Assembly (NCBI GenBank): GCA_947179485.1
Contig: OX359246.1
Span: 75,419,508-75,483,507, forward strand
Direction of reading: 5' to 3'
DNA: 64,000 nt
Source of the DNA: Allacma fusca
Lineage: Eukaryota; Arthropoda; Collembola; Symphypleona; Sminthuridae
Shown: piece after piece, positions 1-13,318 of the stretch
Layout: every line of letters begins with the position of its first letter
Position numbering within the stretch: the first letter of the stretch is position 1
Translations under genes and position numbers: made by a program
The notes under the pieces: generated by a model
Databases searched by the model: none
Told to the model about the DNA's origin: nothing
What the model saw: only the letters and a program-made list of their open reading frames with translations

Positions 1-2
1 GA

Positions 3-27
3 GTGTGTGTGTGTGTGTGTGTGTGTG
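3..27. repeat. (GT)n microsatellite
   Basis: An uninterrupted GT dinucleotide run lies at the left edge of the window. A shorter CA run is at about 337-348. Confidence 0.95.
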
Positions 28-3000
28 GAGATGAGCTTTGGATAGTTTGTTGGTTGATAGGATTGGTCCCTTGATTTCAAATCGTATTTTAGAGGAGCGT
101 GTGCGTTGTATATATATCTATCTATATATGTATGTAATGTATGTCTATGTACTGTAAACGGAAATAGGTTGAAAGGGAAAGGATGAAGATTTTTGTCCTG
201 AGGGAGGATTTTGGACTTGAGTTGTTGCAAGAAGATAATAATAATTATTGATGCGTTACCTGGAGCAGGGCTTTGTGCTCTCAATAATTTCTCCACTCCA
301 TCATTATACACACACAAATTTCAATCCCCCAACGCACACACACACACACATTCATTTCCTTTGAAACCTTATGGCCATTTCATTTCACTCATTTTCCCCG
401 CTTTGGCTTCTCGAGCTCCGTTCCGGCTCCCAAATTCAGAATTCCAACTTCACCCTAACTTCACTCAACTTTTAAAAACTACAAAAAATGTTTTGCCCAA
501 AAACCACTTGTTATTTTCGCCCAAAATGCATTAAAAATCTCTTCAAATTTAATACAAATTACCAACGTTTGACCTTCACTTGACCCAGGCTAGAAACAAA
601 CCGGGAGTGACATAAACTTGACTGACCTTTGACGTGACCGAATTAAGAACTGGAATTTTAACCATTGGAACTTGGTCTGACCTGAGCTCGAGGTTCACTT
701 GACCTGAGGATTGTTTTAACTAGAGCGATTGGAGATGAGTGGTTGAGAACTGGAGGGTGATTTTGGCTGTGGCTGGAATATTTGCGAGTTGGTTGATTGG
801 TTGGGAGCGTGTGTTTAATTTAATGTTGGAATAGACAGAATGGGCCTGGGGCTTGTGCTGTGCTCTTTGTTGCCTGATTGTGAAGCGGTATTTGAGAAGA
901 GAGCATTTCCTCACATGACATATTATGTTTGGAGAATTAAGAGGAAGGAAGGAGGGAGGAAGAAAAGGCGGAATGATGAAATGAATTCATTGGCGGGGGA
1001 TGATGTTTCTAGAGCAGTTGTTCCTCTTCTTTTATGGGAGAATAAATTTTGGCCAGTATTTTTCTCCTGTCACTTGTTGGTGTGGGAAATGTGTTGGTTC
1101 GGTGTGAGTGAGTGAGAGGGAGAGGGAGAGAGAGGAATGTGTGTGTGTTTGGATGGGAAGTTAGTCTTCTCTCCTCCGGAGCCTTGGTGTGAATAATTGG
1201 TGGTCGTAAATACAAATGGGATACTTAAGTCCTTCATCTCCATCTTTCGCTTTTCCAAACATCCCCAACGCACCAGTTCCCTGTTGCGAACCTATTATTA
1301 AATTCCTTGACAAAACACTTCTCATTTCCCTCTCGCTCTCTCAAGAGTCATCTCATATAATATGCTCATCGGAATGAGCCCTCAGTCCTCACAAATCTTC
1401 TCAACTCTTCTTCAACTCATCCGTACCATCAACTTTAATGTCCAGCCCTAATTTCACTAATCATTCATTTTCTAAATCCCAGCTCCAATCATTCTCAGCT
1501 TATTTTCCAGTTTAGGCTCAAAATTAGAGCCCTTGTTCCATTTAAGGCCCATACTGTCTTTTTTACATCTCTTTCTCCAATAATTATTGTAACATTGATT
1601 TAAATTGGGGGAACTTTTCCATTGGGGAAACCAGGAATTGTCAATAAAGGAAGATTAGGGAAGATGCTCTACAAAGAAGTCTCACAGAGCCTGAGTGAAT
1701 TGTAATGGTACGTATGTATATGTATGTAATGGTATAGAGATCGTTATAGCGAGAGCTGTGGCTTTAGATAATAGATCCAGTAAATTTTTTGTGGTGGATT
1801 TATTCTGCGATCAATTGACACTTACGTTCATTTGATTCCACTTGAGCCTGGAGTGGTGGCTATTTTGGACAGGTGGGATTTATTAGTCAATTAGATCCCC
1901 TTGGGTTGAGCATCCAGCTTTAAAAAGCAACTCGTGACTTCTGTCCTCTCATCTCAACCCTGAGCAAAGAACTAAAAGCATGATCTTGTCGTCTGTTCGG
2001 ATTTAGTTCCTAGTCCGCCCAAGTCTACCCTTCAAACAGTGTACACAGTATGTAGTCTGTGTAAGGGACTCCGGAAAACACAAGAATTTGACTCTTGGAA
2101 AAGGATGTCGTAAATAGGGCAGCACATTGCATTTCTCTCCATATGTACGTATATGTACAACATGCAATAAATAATTAGGGTGAGGTAAAAACCTACGAGA
2201 CAAAGTTGAACTTTTGGCTCTGTATATCCATTTAAAATGCTCTATTAATACTGGATCTCCTGAGTAAATGTAAATTATTCTATTGTGAGCACTTGATTTT
2301 ATCCTCAGTTCCAAGGGAAATAAATATTCAAGAGAAAAAAAAACGTGGAAATCCGTGCGCTGCAATAATAATTGTTTCCCAAAACATTCATCACTGACGC
2401 AGCCGGTTTTTTTTTCAAAGTGATCATCATCTTCACTTCCGCCTTCCTCACTCTAAACAAGAAGGAGTGTTGTTGAGTAAGCAAAGTTAAAAATAGGAGT
2501 GATTAAGCGCTCACATTCAATATAAAGGATGGGAATACAAATACAATCCTAGAGAGATGAAGTGTGAGTGACAAAAAAAACTGGTAATTGGGGAAAAAAT
2601 CCGAACCAGTTTCTTTCAACACTTGCATTTCACAATTGAAAAACATTATTTTTAACTAATCTAAAAACCGGTTTTGTAGCTCCTAGTCTTCACAACATTT
2701 CAATTGGAAAATTCTTAAATTAATTCATAGCAACGCACTGGTGAAAATGTGATTTTCGGAAATTTTCCAATGAGGGAAAAATTTGAAGAAAAAAAAATCT
2801 ATGAACATTTGTAAAACATTTTTTGAATGGGGTTAAATTTTTCACTTTGTCCTTGACTTGAGTATGTTTTTGCAGTGCCAGATTTAAAATATGGGATTGG
2901 AAACATATTGTGCTAATAGCTTAAAGTGAAAACGAACAAGAGTTCAAGAATAATACAATTTTCAAATTTGCTTCTTCATTAGTTTACAAGGAAAAAAATT

Positions 3001-3549
3001 AAGCACTGTCTGTCTGTATAGATAAATATAATAATTATAATTGTGAACTTGGAAAATCTCTTATGAGAAAAAACTTGAAGCGACTGCCTGAGTGAGCCAT
3101 TATTTGGTTTTGAGATTGGAATCGTGTGTGTTATAAAATCTCCATTTGTGCATCATGCCTTGCCATTGTGGGTCAAAGGTGAGACTTGTTATTCAACGTC
3201 TAATGTTTTTATAATTATTTATTCCCATCATATCTGCTTCTCTCCAAAAACTCCAGCATGTTTGAGTAAATTAGAAAAGTATTCCCCTCCCACAAATTAG
3301 TTTCAAATCTATAGTTTTCTTCTTAAATTGTGTGATGTTTAATGAAATTTAGATGGGAATTTGGAAGGAAAGCTTCTGATTGTAAATGCTATAAAAAATG
3401 TGAGATTAAATGACAGGGAGCTCTAGATGTGCTACCTTTTTGGACCCCCTACATATGTACATAAGAAGACACGTGTGCCTGAGTAGAAAATGAATGATAA
3501 TTATATACTTGGATTTGAAAATGTAAACTGCCTTAGAAATGGTTTTAGG

Positions 3550-3567
3550 TTTTTTTTTTTTTTTTTT
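3550..3567. repeat. Poly-T tract
   Basis: A run of 18 T on the plus strand in non-coding sequence. It could be the poly-A tail of an old minus-strand retroposed copy, but no parent sequence was recognised beside it. Confidence 0.9.
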
Positions 3568-4685
3568 GATGAGAGAAGGAAAAAGAGGAAGTGTTTTGGG
3601 AATGACTGGGAGGAGATGGTGAAGTTGGCGAAGATGATTTTGTGAAATGATTTTAGCCCCAGGACCTTTGAAGATATCCCAAGTAGTAAATGTTGTTTAG
3701 GAATTTGATTGAGCCCGTGAATCTGTTATTGAGAATTGGTTCGTGAAGTGAATTGGATGAGAGATAATTGGTTTGGCCACAATTGATTAGTTTACAACAC
3801 GACCTTGTTTGTTTTCTGCCTCTTCTTAAACCAATTCCCACTTTTTCTTCCTCTTAATCCCATCCTCACCATTACTTCCACTCCTCCACATTTTATTTTT
3901 TCCCGCTAAAAAAAAAATATAATTGTGGAGTCTCATGATTTTACGAGCCTTCCCATGTACATAATTCCAAGCGTAATGGAATTGACCATTTCCCAATCAT
4001 TCCGTCCAACCACATAGTTGAGTCCCCTGGAATTTTCTTTAACAGTTTTGGCCCAACTGGTAAAAAAGAAAACACGACTGGACGTGACAGAGGTCCCTTT
4101 GAAATTCACTTTCCATTATTCATTTTCCCCTTTATACTAGTTTTAGTTAAAGGGATTTCTACTATACATTGGGATAAGTCATAATTATTTTCAATAGCTG
4201 ATTCAGATGCACTTGGGATTTTTTATGCTGCGTATTTTATTGGTGAGTGTGTGGATGTTCAAGTTTTCCTTCCTCGTACTCTTTTATAATGTCATAAGAG
4301 TCATATCCCTCTTCAGTTACACATACTATATGGTTTATAGTGTATGGAAGTAATAATTATGAACATACAAGGTGGTATGGAAAAATTTGCTTTGAGATGA
4401 GGATATTACTTGATTTGTGTGGATATGCTTGTTATGAGATTAAAAATATTTGGGAGGAAAATATTAGAGGGACCCTGTACATTCGTAATTATCTATATGT
4501 AAGGTCCATACAGGGCTGAAGAAAAGCTTGTTTTCTTAGAAGATTAACTGAGGACATTTAAAAAGGGAAGGAAGGATAAAGTGACATCAGCAGTTCCCAT
4601 TGAATTTCTTCATGAGCATTGACAGCTCTTCTGTGTATGCTTGTGTGCATATAATTTTAATGTTCCTTGATTTGGTGCCATGCTC

Positions 4686-4703
4686 AAAAAAAAAAAAAAA
4701 AAA
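4686..4703. repeat. Poly-A tract
   Basis: A run of 18 A in non-coding sequence, with no recognisable gene remnant upstream. Confidence 0.9.
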
Positions 4704-7700
4704 GGGACTGTGCAAATTTTCCTTGAAGGAAATGCGTAGGGGAAGGGAATAAAAATAAATTTTAATTTTTTAAATACGGGACACGGAGGAGGCTTTTCGC
4801 AACGTTATCCACAACATTTGATGTATAATTATTACTTATTAGAATTTTAAAATCAGTGGGGAAACCATAACCATTGCCATTAGAACGGTTGTAATGGTTG
4901 TTGTGTTGTTGAGACGATGTTCGTAGATACATGCATGGAATAACACTGTACAGTGTCTTAATTGCTTCATTGTTTTCACGTGAAGTGCTTCTTTGATGGA
5001 GACCCATAAAAATTGTAGGTTGCATAAATTTGGTGAGGATTTTTTTGAGGGGATTTTTCCTTCCTCAATAAATCAGCGATGTAAGGCAAAGATATGGAAT
5101 CAGCTTTTTAGGAAAAATTTAACTTGATTTATTTTAAATGTAAAAATGCTTGAAGTAAGAGTTGAAGAAACCCGGACTTGCTTTAGAATACAATGGACTT
5201 TAATAGTGAAGTAATAGGATTGTAAGAAAACAGGAATTGGTGTTTAAATTTGATTCAGGTGTTAAGATACCTTTAAAAATGGAAATGAGATTAAAGAGTA
5301 TACAGTAACTGTGGGTTTGACTTATTAGAGCTAGTATTTTTTATTGCATGTACATACATATGTCTCTATAAGTACACTACTGTTTTGGATGTACTGGTGA
5401 GCGATGGGACTTGAGGAAGCCAATGGGTTTGAGGACTATTGAATTGAAGGAAAGGAAAACTGTGGACGTTAAATGTTGATTTGATTGTTTTGGTTGGAAG
5501 TGAATGGACTGAAAAGTAGAGGATTAAAATAATTGTGTGGGCATTGAATTGAGCATTTATTTCATTCCCTTTTATCCCCATGGACTCTTTACAATCTTTT
5601 TTTTTTATTGGAGCTCTGATTCTGCCCATTGTCTGTTCTCATGGGCTTCTATTTAATTCTGGATTATTTGTCTCCTCCTCAATAGATATAGCTGGAAATA
5701 CGTGATGACTGTAAACACTCACTCTATCCAATTCCACTCATCCCTCACAGAACCAGTTTAGTTGCTAATTTTAAGGCTCCCAAGGGATAATTGCTCCCTT
5801 TAGATGAGCTCGACCTGTTGGAAATGTACGGGGTTCACAAATGTCTTCTCCTTCTCAACCAACTCATAGTCAATGGAATTCAGTTCACATCCTTCACATT
5901 TCTTACCAACAATAATTCTTTCGATTCTACAATAATATTTCCATCAAAATGTAAACCATATTATTAGAAAATGATTCAGTAGATATAAATAGTTACCTGT
6001 GGCTTCAAAATGTCCTGTAGAAATTCAGGCTTGAATTTTTAGATCTCTGTAGGCCCACCCAATTATTTACGGAGTAAGTTCCGTTATTAAAATATTTTAA
6101 GCAAAATTAGCTGAAATGTTAAAAAATAGGAGAAGCATTTGGCTTATTATTGATGCTTGCTTCAATTAGATCCCTTGCATTTGCTACAGTTCACCCCTCC
6201 AATTATGGATAATTTATTTTATGGTTGAAGAAAATTTTGTATTGCCGTAAATTTGAATAGGTGCAATGCACAATTATTGCATAATTGTTTGGAAGCTTTT
6301 GAAAATGAGAGTGGAATGTTTTTTGTATACTTACAATCGAGGATTGGAATGATTTGAAAGAGTTGGAAATGTTCGTGGGGACCTTGTACAGTCACTTAGG
6401 TTTCTACAGGCTGTTTTTATGCGGAGGATATTTATTGCGTAGAGCTGAATAGAATTATGAATAGGTTTGGCCTTTGCTAATTGACTTGAAGTAAATGGCT
6501 GAGGGGGGACATGTATTGGGATATGTGCGTGTACGTGATCATAGAGCTCCTTCTTGTGAATTCATTGGCTTTGGCATTGCCATTGGACATGTGTTTGATT
6601 GTTGAGGACGACGTTTTGGAGGATTGTTGGGAGCTGATTTGAATTGAAGGATTGTTAGAGGAACAATCATCATTTGAATGAGAGATGATTGTCGGCGCTG
6701 TGGAATTTTGAGAGGGATTGTGAAGAGTGACTCGAGCGTGAGCAATTGTCGTTGATCCCTTTTCCCAAATCCATTGAGTCCAGTATATTTTCCGGAGTAA
6801 TTAACCAATCAAAAAGGGAATCCAATCCCAGTTCTTTTTATAACACCATTTTTCCTCCACCTCGTTGCTACTATTCTCATTTCCCCATGTGTTTTATCCT
6901 CCTCCGTATTTATTCCCATCAATCTCCATCTTCCTAATTAGCCCATCAGAAAAATGCTCGGTGTGGAGTTCTAATTGGGCTAATTGTAGTTCATTCAATA
7001 GCTCTCGCTTTAAATTCAACCTCGCCTCAATAAGTCTCAAGGGCATATTTTAAAATACATAATTACAGAAGTTCAAATCGAAATTTTTCTTGAACATTCC
7101 AAAACTGAAATTAGGATTTTGTAAAAGAGAGCTTCCAGGTTTTGCTTAAGTTTCTAGTCTCCTTATTTAAAGGGATAAGATCTATTGATTAAATTTTTTG
7201 AAAGCCTTTGCATACTCATTACTCACGTTGAATCCCAAAAGGATGAATGCTATTATTGAGATGATGAGGAATGAGAAGCTATTAATAATTATTGTGCTTT
7301 GGAGTCAAATGAGTTTATGGAAGAGGAATTCCTATTGTTGTAATTACTTATCCCTTTTTTGTGTTAATGACCGCTCAATGATTGTTTAAGTTTTTTTTTG
7401 TATTGAAATGACCTCGAGCTGATTGTACTGACCTGAGCTAATCCCTTCCTATTTTTAGAACCAGGAATGTTTATTATTTGAAGTTTGTAAAAATATATTT
7501 TAAGGAATGTTAAGCTGTGGAGTGTAGTCGATGATAGTGAAATGGCGCTTGCATTAGGGATGCTTTTATATGAGCATGTATTATATGTGCTCCCTGTGAA
7601 GAAAGAATTAAAGAGATGAAGTTGTTCTTCTGGGATTGTCTACTCCTTGCTCTGGCTCTTGACCCTCATTCTTTCTTCCTCCTACTGTAATCTGCTGCTG

Positions 7701-7937
7701 CTGTGCTGTTGAGGAATGGAATGGTAATTGGGAATCGTGCGTCTCCTGATTCTCACTTCCAGGGGTTATGATTTGTGTGTGTGTAATGTAAGTTTTAAGT
7801 AATTATGGATGAAATGTTGGGATGGGAATTTAATGAGGACTTTCGGACCATCACACGTGCGGAGTAATTAAATATGGAATTAAATGTGTTGAAAGTGATG
7901 AGGTGTTGTAATGTTTTAATAATTTTGTGGGTTGCAG

Positions 7938-8031
7938 GTGATCGCCTTCATTTGCGGCTTCTTTGCCGCCATCCTTCTGGTCATGGGACTCGCTTCCTCC
8001 GAATGGCTCATTGCCACCAACTATCGACAAG
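7938..8031 (+). CDS. TMEM47-like exon A: first membrane segment
   Basis: The acceptor is TTGCAG before 7938 and the donor is G|GTACTT. It encodes 31 codons plus one base, with the first transmembrane helix (VIAFICGFFAAILLVMG) and the conserved Trp of the extracellular loop. The frame is open at its 5' edge without an ATG before the acceptor, so at least one upstream exon is needed. Confidence 0.85.
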
Positions 8032-11000
8032 GTACTTTTTCTCTCCTTTACATTTTAGCCACTTTACATTTCCACAATTCCCAAAAATATTACATTTTCC
8101 CCAACCCCTGTCCTACTGTCAAATTTCTCCAAGGAGTCAATTTAAATTCGACTAAACTACTGTACTCTCGGAGTGCTCTCATAAATAAAGTTCACTTTAT
8201 AGCAATTGATTTCCCATCAGCACCCTTGGGAAGTTTGCTTCTTAGCGGGAAAAGCTAATTGTGAGCCTTAACTACCCAGACTGACTTTCGCTCTTTGATC
8301 CTTTTGTCCATTTTGACTTGTAAATTGTGGCTGTTAGAGAGGAGACTTGATACTTAATTTGAAGTGGAGTTGGAAGTTAAAATGAAGGAAGTGACTTGGA
8401 GATGACTGGGAGTGTTAGGGACTGAAGATGATGAAGAAGACGAAGAAGAAGAAGAAGATCATTAATATGCCATTAGGGGAGACCTGAACTCATTTTAGAT
8501 TAAATGGTGAAAGGACTGGAGTGATAGCGAGATCCCCGTCACTTTGAAATACCTCATCTCCAGCAAGTAATTAATACTTGGTGGGAGTTTGTGTGAAAGG
8601 AGTCCTAATCGCTTTTTAATGACAACCCAATTACCATTTATTTATCCTCTGTCTTCGCTCCTTCACCGTTCCCCGATTTTCCCAATTCCTGGGAATTTGA
8701 GAAACTGCGAGAGTCAAAATGGACATGGATTGAGCAGTTCCCACATCAAATCTCATTCACGGGAATTGACCTATATACAGAAAAAGGCACTTTTCCCAAT
8801 CCCGTCCGAACACAAATGGAATGATAGGAGACAAAAGAGCACTTCACTTTAGATACTTTCCCTTGTCCGAATGCGAGTTTGGGACAAGTCAATCCATCAC
8901 TCGGAAATATAACCCACGTGTCAGTGTTCAAGTGCATAGCGAGTGACAGCAGAGTTGTAACAACACAATTATCTATTTTACAATTTTCAAACCAAACCCC
9001 CCGTCATGGGAAATTTATTGAGAATTTCAGTAGCTGAAAATGATCAGACTCAAAATTAGTATTCAAACTTGACCTTAACTTGACCTGTACTTTAATATTG
9101 AGACTGTGAGCTCCTTCAACTCATTGTATGCACCCTGAAGGATTTTCCACAAATATGATTCTATGACTTGTCCAAAATTCGACTATAATTTCAAATGACG
9201 CCTTTGAACTTATGTATTTGCTAGGCGTCAAAACTTGACGGGAACTTGACACTTAAAAAAAAGTAACCTTGACTTGACATAAAAACTCCGACTCACAACA
9301 TCCCAGACGTGGCTTGAGTTTCACCTTGAGTTTACCATGACCTTAACTTCCATACAGATTTGATTTTAACTTCCCCCCGCCCTTGCGTAGAACTTGTCAT
9401 TAACTTGGACAAGAGCCGAACTTTACCTGAATTTTCAGAAAACTTGACCTTAACTAGAATCAGAGCGAGCTTTCCTTCTAAAATTGAATTGTTAATGTTG
9501 AACCGAAATTGGGAAACTATTTGGCAATTTGGCCTAGATTTGAGCTTGAATTTGATGAAATTGGGAATTGTTATAAAAATAGTGGAGAGCTTGGAGTTTG
9601 TTAAAGGGATTATGATGATTGTGAGGGGATTGGGATAAGTGCTTGGAGTTGATATGATATGGTTAGTGTGTATCAGTATTTAATTGGACTTGATGATCAA
9701 ATGGTAGTGGAGAAGTATTTCTCTAGAAATTCTTGTTTCACTCGGAATGAGTTAATAGTTTGTTATAGCCAGGATGGGAATTGACATATGATGTGGAGGT
9801 AATTACTTGGATGTGTTGGAATGTGTAATTAATGGAATTAATTGTGAATGTTGGTTCCAGGTTTGTTCGTGTACTGCGTCGGGGAAGGGCAATCGGAAGC
9901 GACCGTGCCGTTTGTGTCGAGTCCTGACAAAGCAACTGAGGGATGTCACCGCATTGACCTCAACCAACAAGGTCAGTCCAACCTTCCCATTTCATTTCCC
10001 ACCCTTTTCAACCAAATCATTCCAGTCTCCATTCATATCCCTCAAATTTTTATCTCCAATTGAACTTCTACTTCAACACTTAACTTCACATTTAATAAAT
10101 TACAGTTTTTTAATTATTTTATATTTTTTAATTACAAAATTTTCCCATTAAAAAAAAATTAAAATGACAAGTGGTCAAGTCTCCAATATACCATAACGGG
10201 TTTGTGGTCTTGCATTTGATTCCAACTCAAGAGAGAAATTTGTATAACTTTTAACTTTAACTTAAAACTCGAAACTCAAGTTTAACGGATTCAGAGTGGA
10301 ACTTGTGAACTTGAATCTGAATAAGGGTAAACCCAATCTAGAGCTATAGAAACTCAGGTGTAAAACAAAAGTGAAGTTGAAAAATGAAGTTAAAAGTGAA
10401 ATGGGAGATGATAAGTCTGAGTGGTTGGAGGTTGTTGGAATGAAAACTGATTGTGAGTGAGTTTTTTTTTGAGTTTGTGGTTGATTGGAAGAGTTGGAGT
10501 TGGAGTGAGCGTTGTTTGTTCAGTGTTTGGTGTGGATTGTTGGGATAAAACTAAGTAAGAACTAGGACTATGAACAGGAAGGGAGAAATGGAGAGACGTA
10601 TTGCTGGGACTTGAGTTAAAGCGTGTAATTTTGTCCATATCCGTGTGATCTAATGGACTGTGTGAGGAAAGATTGGTGAATGGGGGAAAAGGGGAAATGA
10701 CGTGTTTTGAGTAAACACATTCCCAGAGCTCTCCGTCTCTTTTGTTTACTCTCCGAGTCTATATTTGGAGGCGAAAGGAAGAGATCGTGTGGAGGGAAAA
10801 ACTCGGAAATTATCCACCACCACTCCTCTTCCGCATCTCTATAATCTTCCCTTCACAAATCCCACATCCCTCCAAATATTCATTTTTTAAAACCAAACAC
10901 ACCTACCTAGGAACATGGTGGAAATTCCAGCTTTTATTTCTCCACAAATTATTTCTTTCATCAGATCAATCCCTTTCCATACTCTCTCTACGAGAACGTC

Positions 11001-12370
11001 GAGAACAAAGTTTAGAAAACCCAGAGTCCCTTTCCTCAACTATGCTCAAACCTACATATGTATGATGGGTCGGGACTAAATCCCTATTTTTGCTGAGGTT
11101 ACGGAAAAGAGAATCGAGCCGAATTTTTCTATAACCCTCAAATTTTTCCCGCTTAACTCTGATAGAAAACTTTTGGGAAATCAGAAGGTATTGGAAGTCG
11201 GACCATTTGTAAAAATGCGTAGGAATAATTTACCATGAATTTCTTTCAAATATCTACCCTTTTATGCTAGAGATTTTCAGAGAAAAATGACAAAGTGATT
11301 GGAATGTTTTGTATATACTAGAAATATGGAGAAGATTTTTGAAAAAAATGAAGCAACTTGGAATATGTGTAGATTTTGTAAATAATATTTGGATGAGGAT
11401 ATGTTGGAAGGGATTTGAAGGGATTTGGACTGAGCCAGGAGTGATCATTAAGGGAATGAATGAATGAATGAATGAATAAATTTGAATTTTTCAGCATACA
11501 CTCTGGTAGCAGCGGCCTTTTGCGTGGTGAGTTTGCTCGTGGATGTGTTTGCGACGTTGTTGACCGTTCTCGGACTGCGCTGCCGGGATCCCAATAAGAA
11601 ATACAAATATTACAGAATCGCTGTCTATGTCATGGCTCTTGCTCGTAAGTGAACCTAATTATTACAGATCAATCTCGCCCTAATTAACCAATGGTAATAG
11701 TATAGATTTCCATAGCCTGTTTAATATAGGAGCATAAATACTGGATAAACTGGGGTTTGTTATTGTATAGGGATAAATGACTTTAGCGGGGAGAAGTATC
11801 TAATTGAGATTCATTATTTGATTTAAGACATGATGTAATTCTGAGTTTTTTGTTTTTCAGTTGTCACCGTCCTGGTCGCTCTCGTAGTTTATCCCGTCTG
11901 CTTTGCCCAAATCATGGATGGAAGTAAGTCGAATTTTTTCTATCAAGGCTATACTCAAGGCCAGTATTTTAATATGTACTTTGGGTTCTACCCGTATTAT
12001 AAACAATTACTATTTTTTAAAAGGATACAAAAGAGCAAGTGTTTACTGCTGTGAGCATTCAAGATTTAATAAATTCCTAAATATCAGATTTGAGAATTTT
12101 TTGTATGTATAATTAATAATAAATTAGTGAGAATATTTTTTTGTTTTGAATGGGACACGGTTTATTTTTGTTTTGGTATGCAAACTGAGGCTCTTGATTT
12201 CAGGCAAGCGTCCATTCTGGGAGTTTGGTTGGGCGTATGGCGTGGGTTGGGGTGCCTCTATATTCCTCTTCGGCGGAGTCATCCTCCTCCTGTGTGACAA
12301 AGAGTCGGAGGAGATCTACTACAAGGAGAGGACGATCGTTCAGTATGCTGACACCAACAACAAAGTCTAG
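7938..12370 (+). CDS. TMEM47/VAB-9-like four-pass claudin-superfamily protein (5' end missing)
   Basis: Five exons (7938-8031, 9861-9971, 11495-11644, 11861-11923, 12204-12370) join with consistent phase-1 junctions to give 194 residues and a TAG stop. Four hydrophobic segments lie near visible residues 3-22, 71-95, 112-132 and 152-172. The first extracellular loop carries the superfamily pattern: W in SSEWL, then GLFVYC, then a second Cys in EGCHRI. The last segment, FGWAYGVGWGASIFLFGG, closely matches TMEM47, whose worm relative VAB-9 acts at epithelial adherens junctions. A junctional plasma-membrane protein is therefore inferred. TMEM47 proteins have a short cytosolic N-terminus before the first segment; that part and the ATG are not seen here and probably lie on an upstream exon ending in phase 0. 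The cytosolic tail is short and ends in NNKV. Another PMP22/claudin-like family is the main alternative. Confidence 0.85.
9058..9460. repeat. Degenerate TTGACC/ACTTGA-rich tract in TMEM47-like intron A
   Basis: Many irregular copies of ACTTGACCTTAACTTGA-type words. Similar tracts are at 560-715, 17.28-18.48 kb, about 20.34-20.42 kb and 52.86-53.12 kb, so this is a dispersed simple-repeat family rather than an intron-specific signal. Confidence 0.6.
9861..9971 (+). CDS. TMEM47-like exon B: first extracellular loop
   Basis: The acceptor is GGTTCCAG and the donor is G|GTCAGT. It completes the Gly codon split from exon A and encodes the loop with GLFVYC and the second conserved Cys (EGCHR). Confidence 0.85.
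11455..11477. repeat. (AATG)n microsatellite
   Basis: Five AATG copies followed by AATAAA, just upstream of the branch and acceptor region of TMEM47-like exon C. Length changes here could affect splicing, though nothing in the sequence shows that. Confidence 0.9.
11495..11644 (+). CDS. TMEM47-like exon C: second and start of third membrane segment
   Basis: The acceptor is TTTTTCAG and the donor is C|GTAAGT. It encodes the second hydrophobic helix, a basic cytosolic turn (LRCRDPNKKYKYYR) and the start of the third helix. An (AATG)n run at 11455-11477 sits just upstream of the acceptor. Confidence 0.88.
11861..11923 (+). CDS. TMEM47-like exon D: third membrane segment
   Basis: The acceptor is GTTTTTCAG and the donor is A|GTAAGT. 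This 63-base exon keeps the frame (phase 1 in, phase 1 out) and encodes TVLVALVVYPVCFAQIM, matching the LVLYPIKF region of TMEM47. Confidence 0.88.
12204..12370 (+). CDS. TMEM47-like exon E: fourth membrane segment and C-terminus
   Basis: The acceptor is GATTTCAG. It encodes the second extracellular loop, the fourth helix (WGASIFLFGGVILLLC) and a charged 22-residue tail ending at the TAG at 12368-12370. This is the best-conserved part of the protein. Confidence 0.9.
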
Positions 12371-12652
12371 GAGAGCACATTTTTTGTAACAGATTTTCAC
12401 ACCGCCTCGCCCCCCCCCCAAACCTCCAAAACCCTATTTACAAGAAACCCTTAATACCTGGAAATCAAAACCTACAAAAGAGTCCTTAAAACACGATTGT
12501 CCATCCCAAATTGAATGATTGATGGGGAACTTTGAAAATTTAAAATAGTCAAGCTGTGACCTCTGGAATGACCCCGGACAAGAGCCATTCTGCTTTTGTG
12601 TCACGTCCGGAACTTTTGTGAACAATGCCTGTAAATACATATTACATACATA

Positions 12653-12658
12653 AATAAA
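12653..12658 (+). terminator. Candidate poly-A signal for the TMEM47-like gene
   Basis: AATAAA lies 283 bases after the stop codon. It is the first clear canonical hexamer I noticed downstream. The motif is common in AT-rich DNA, so the assignment is weak. Confidence 0.35.
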
Positions 12659-13297
12659 TACATATAATTAGGAACAACTGCATAAACTTGTGGAAACATT
12701 ATGCTCTCGGTTCTCTGGTCTTTGAAGGAAGAATGAAATCATTCCCGTCGGGAAGATTTATTCTCAGTCGGGAATAAATATTCCTCCTCCCCCCAAAAAA
12801 AAAATCTAACAACCCGGGAACTTTAAAAGGGAATCGAAATTAACTGGAGAGCTCCTCCTTGCTATTGCATGGAAAGATGCATTAATTAGTTAACTTGTCA
12901 GCACATTTGTCCAAAATATTCTCGTTCAAGCTATATCACGCACTATATATCTCTTAAGAACTATAAATATTATTGATATGACACACATATACATATATGT
13001 ACTTACATATATATAGGAGGGAATATTGTTATCCGCTACATACAAATTCTACATGAATACAAATATTGGATGTTCCAAGTGCAAACCAAATGTTAAGCTT
13101 TGAAAGGAAGCGCGCAAAATATCTACCACACATGCTTGCACTTAATTATACAGAAGACAAAAATATATTCAATAAAAACAACATGTTATAATAATATTTA
13201 ATAATAATGCGCTACCTATTTACATATATGTAGAATATATTACAATACATTATATCCAACATGTTATCACTACACAGATATGTATCGTTGTATACTT

Positions 13298-13318
13298 TAT
13301 TATTATTATTATTATTAT
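13298..13318. repeat. (TTA)n microsatellite
   Basis: Seven tandem trinucleotide units. Confidence 0.9.

Larger units (their letters stand above)
28..7937. other. Non-coding stretch upstream of the first TMEM47-like exon
   Basis: No reading frame here looks like a conserved protein. The stretch is AT-rich, with poly-T at 3550-3567, poly-A at 4686-4703 and a TTGACC/TTGAC-rich patch at about 560-715. It is either intergenic or the first intron of the claudin-like gene, whose start-codon exon must lie upstream of 7938. I looked for a short phase-0 start exon and found no convincing one. Confidence 0.6.

Noticed and set aside
9058..9460. Hormone-response element cluster (TGACCT/AGGTCA)
   Set aside because: Copies are irregularly spaced and degenerate, and similar tracts occur in at least four other places, so simple-repeat origin is more likely.
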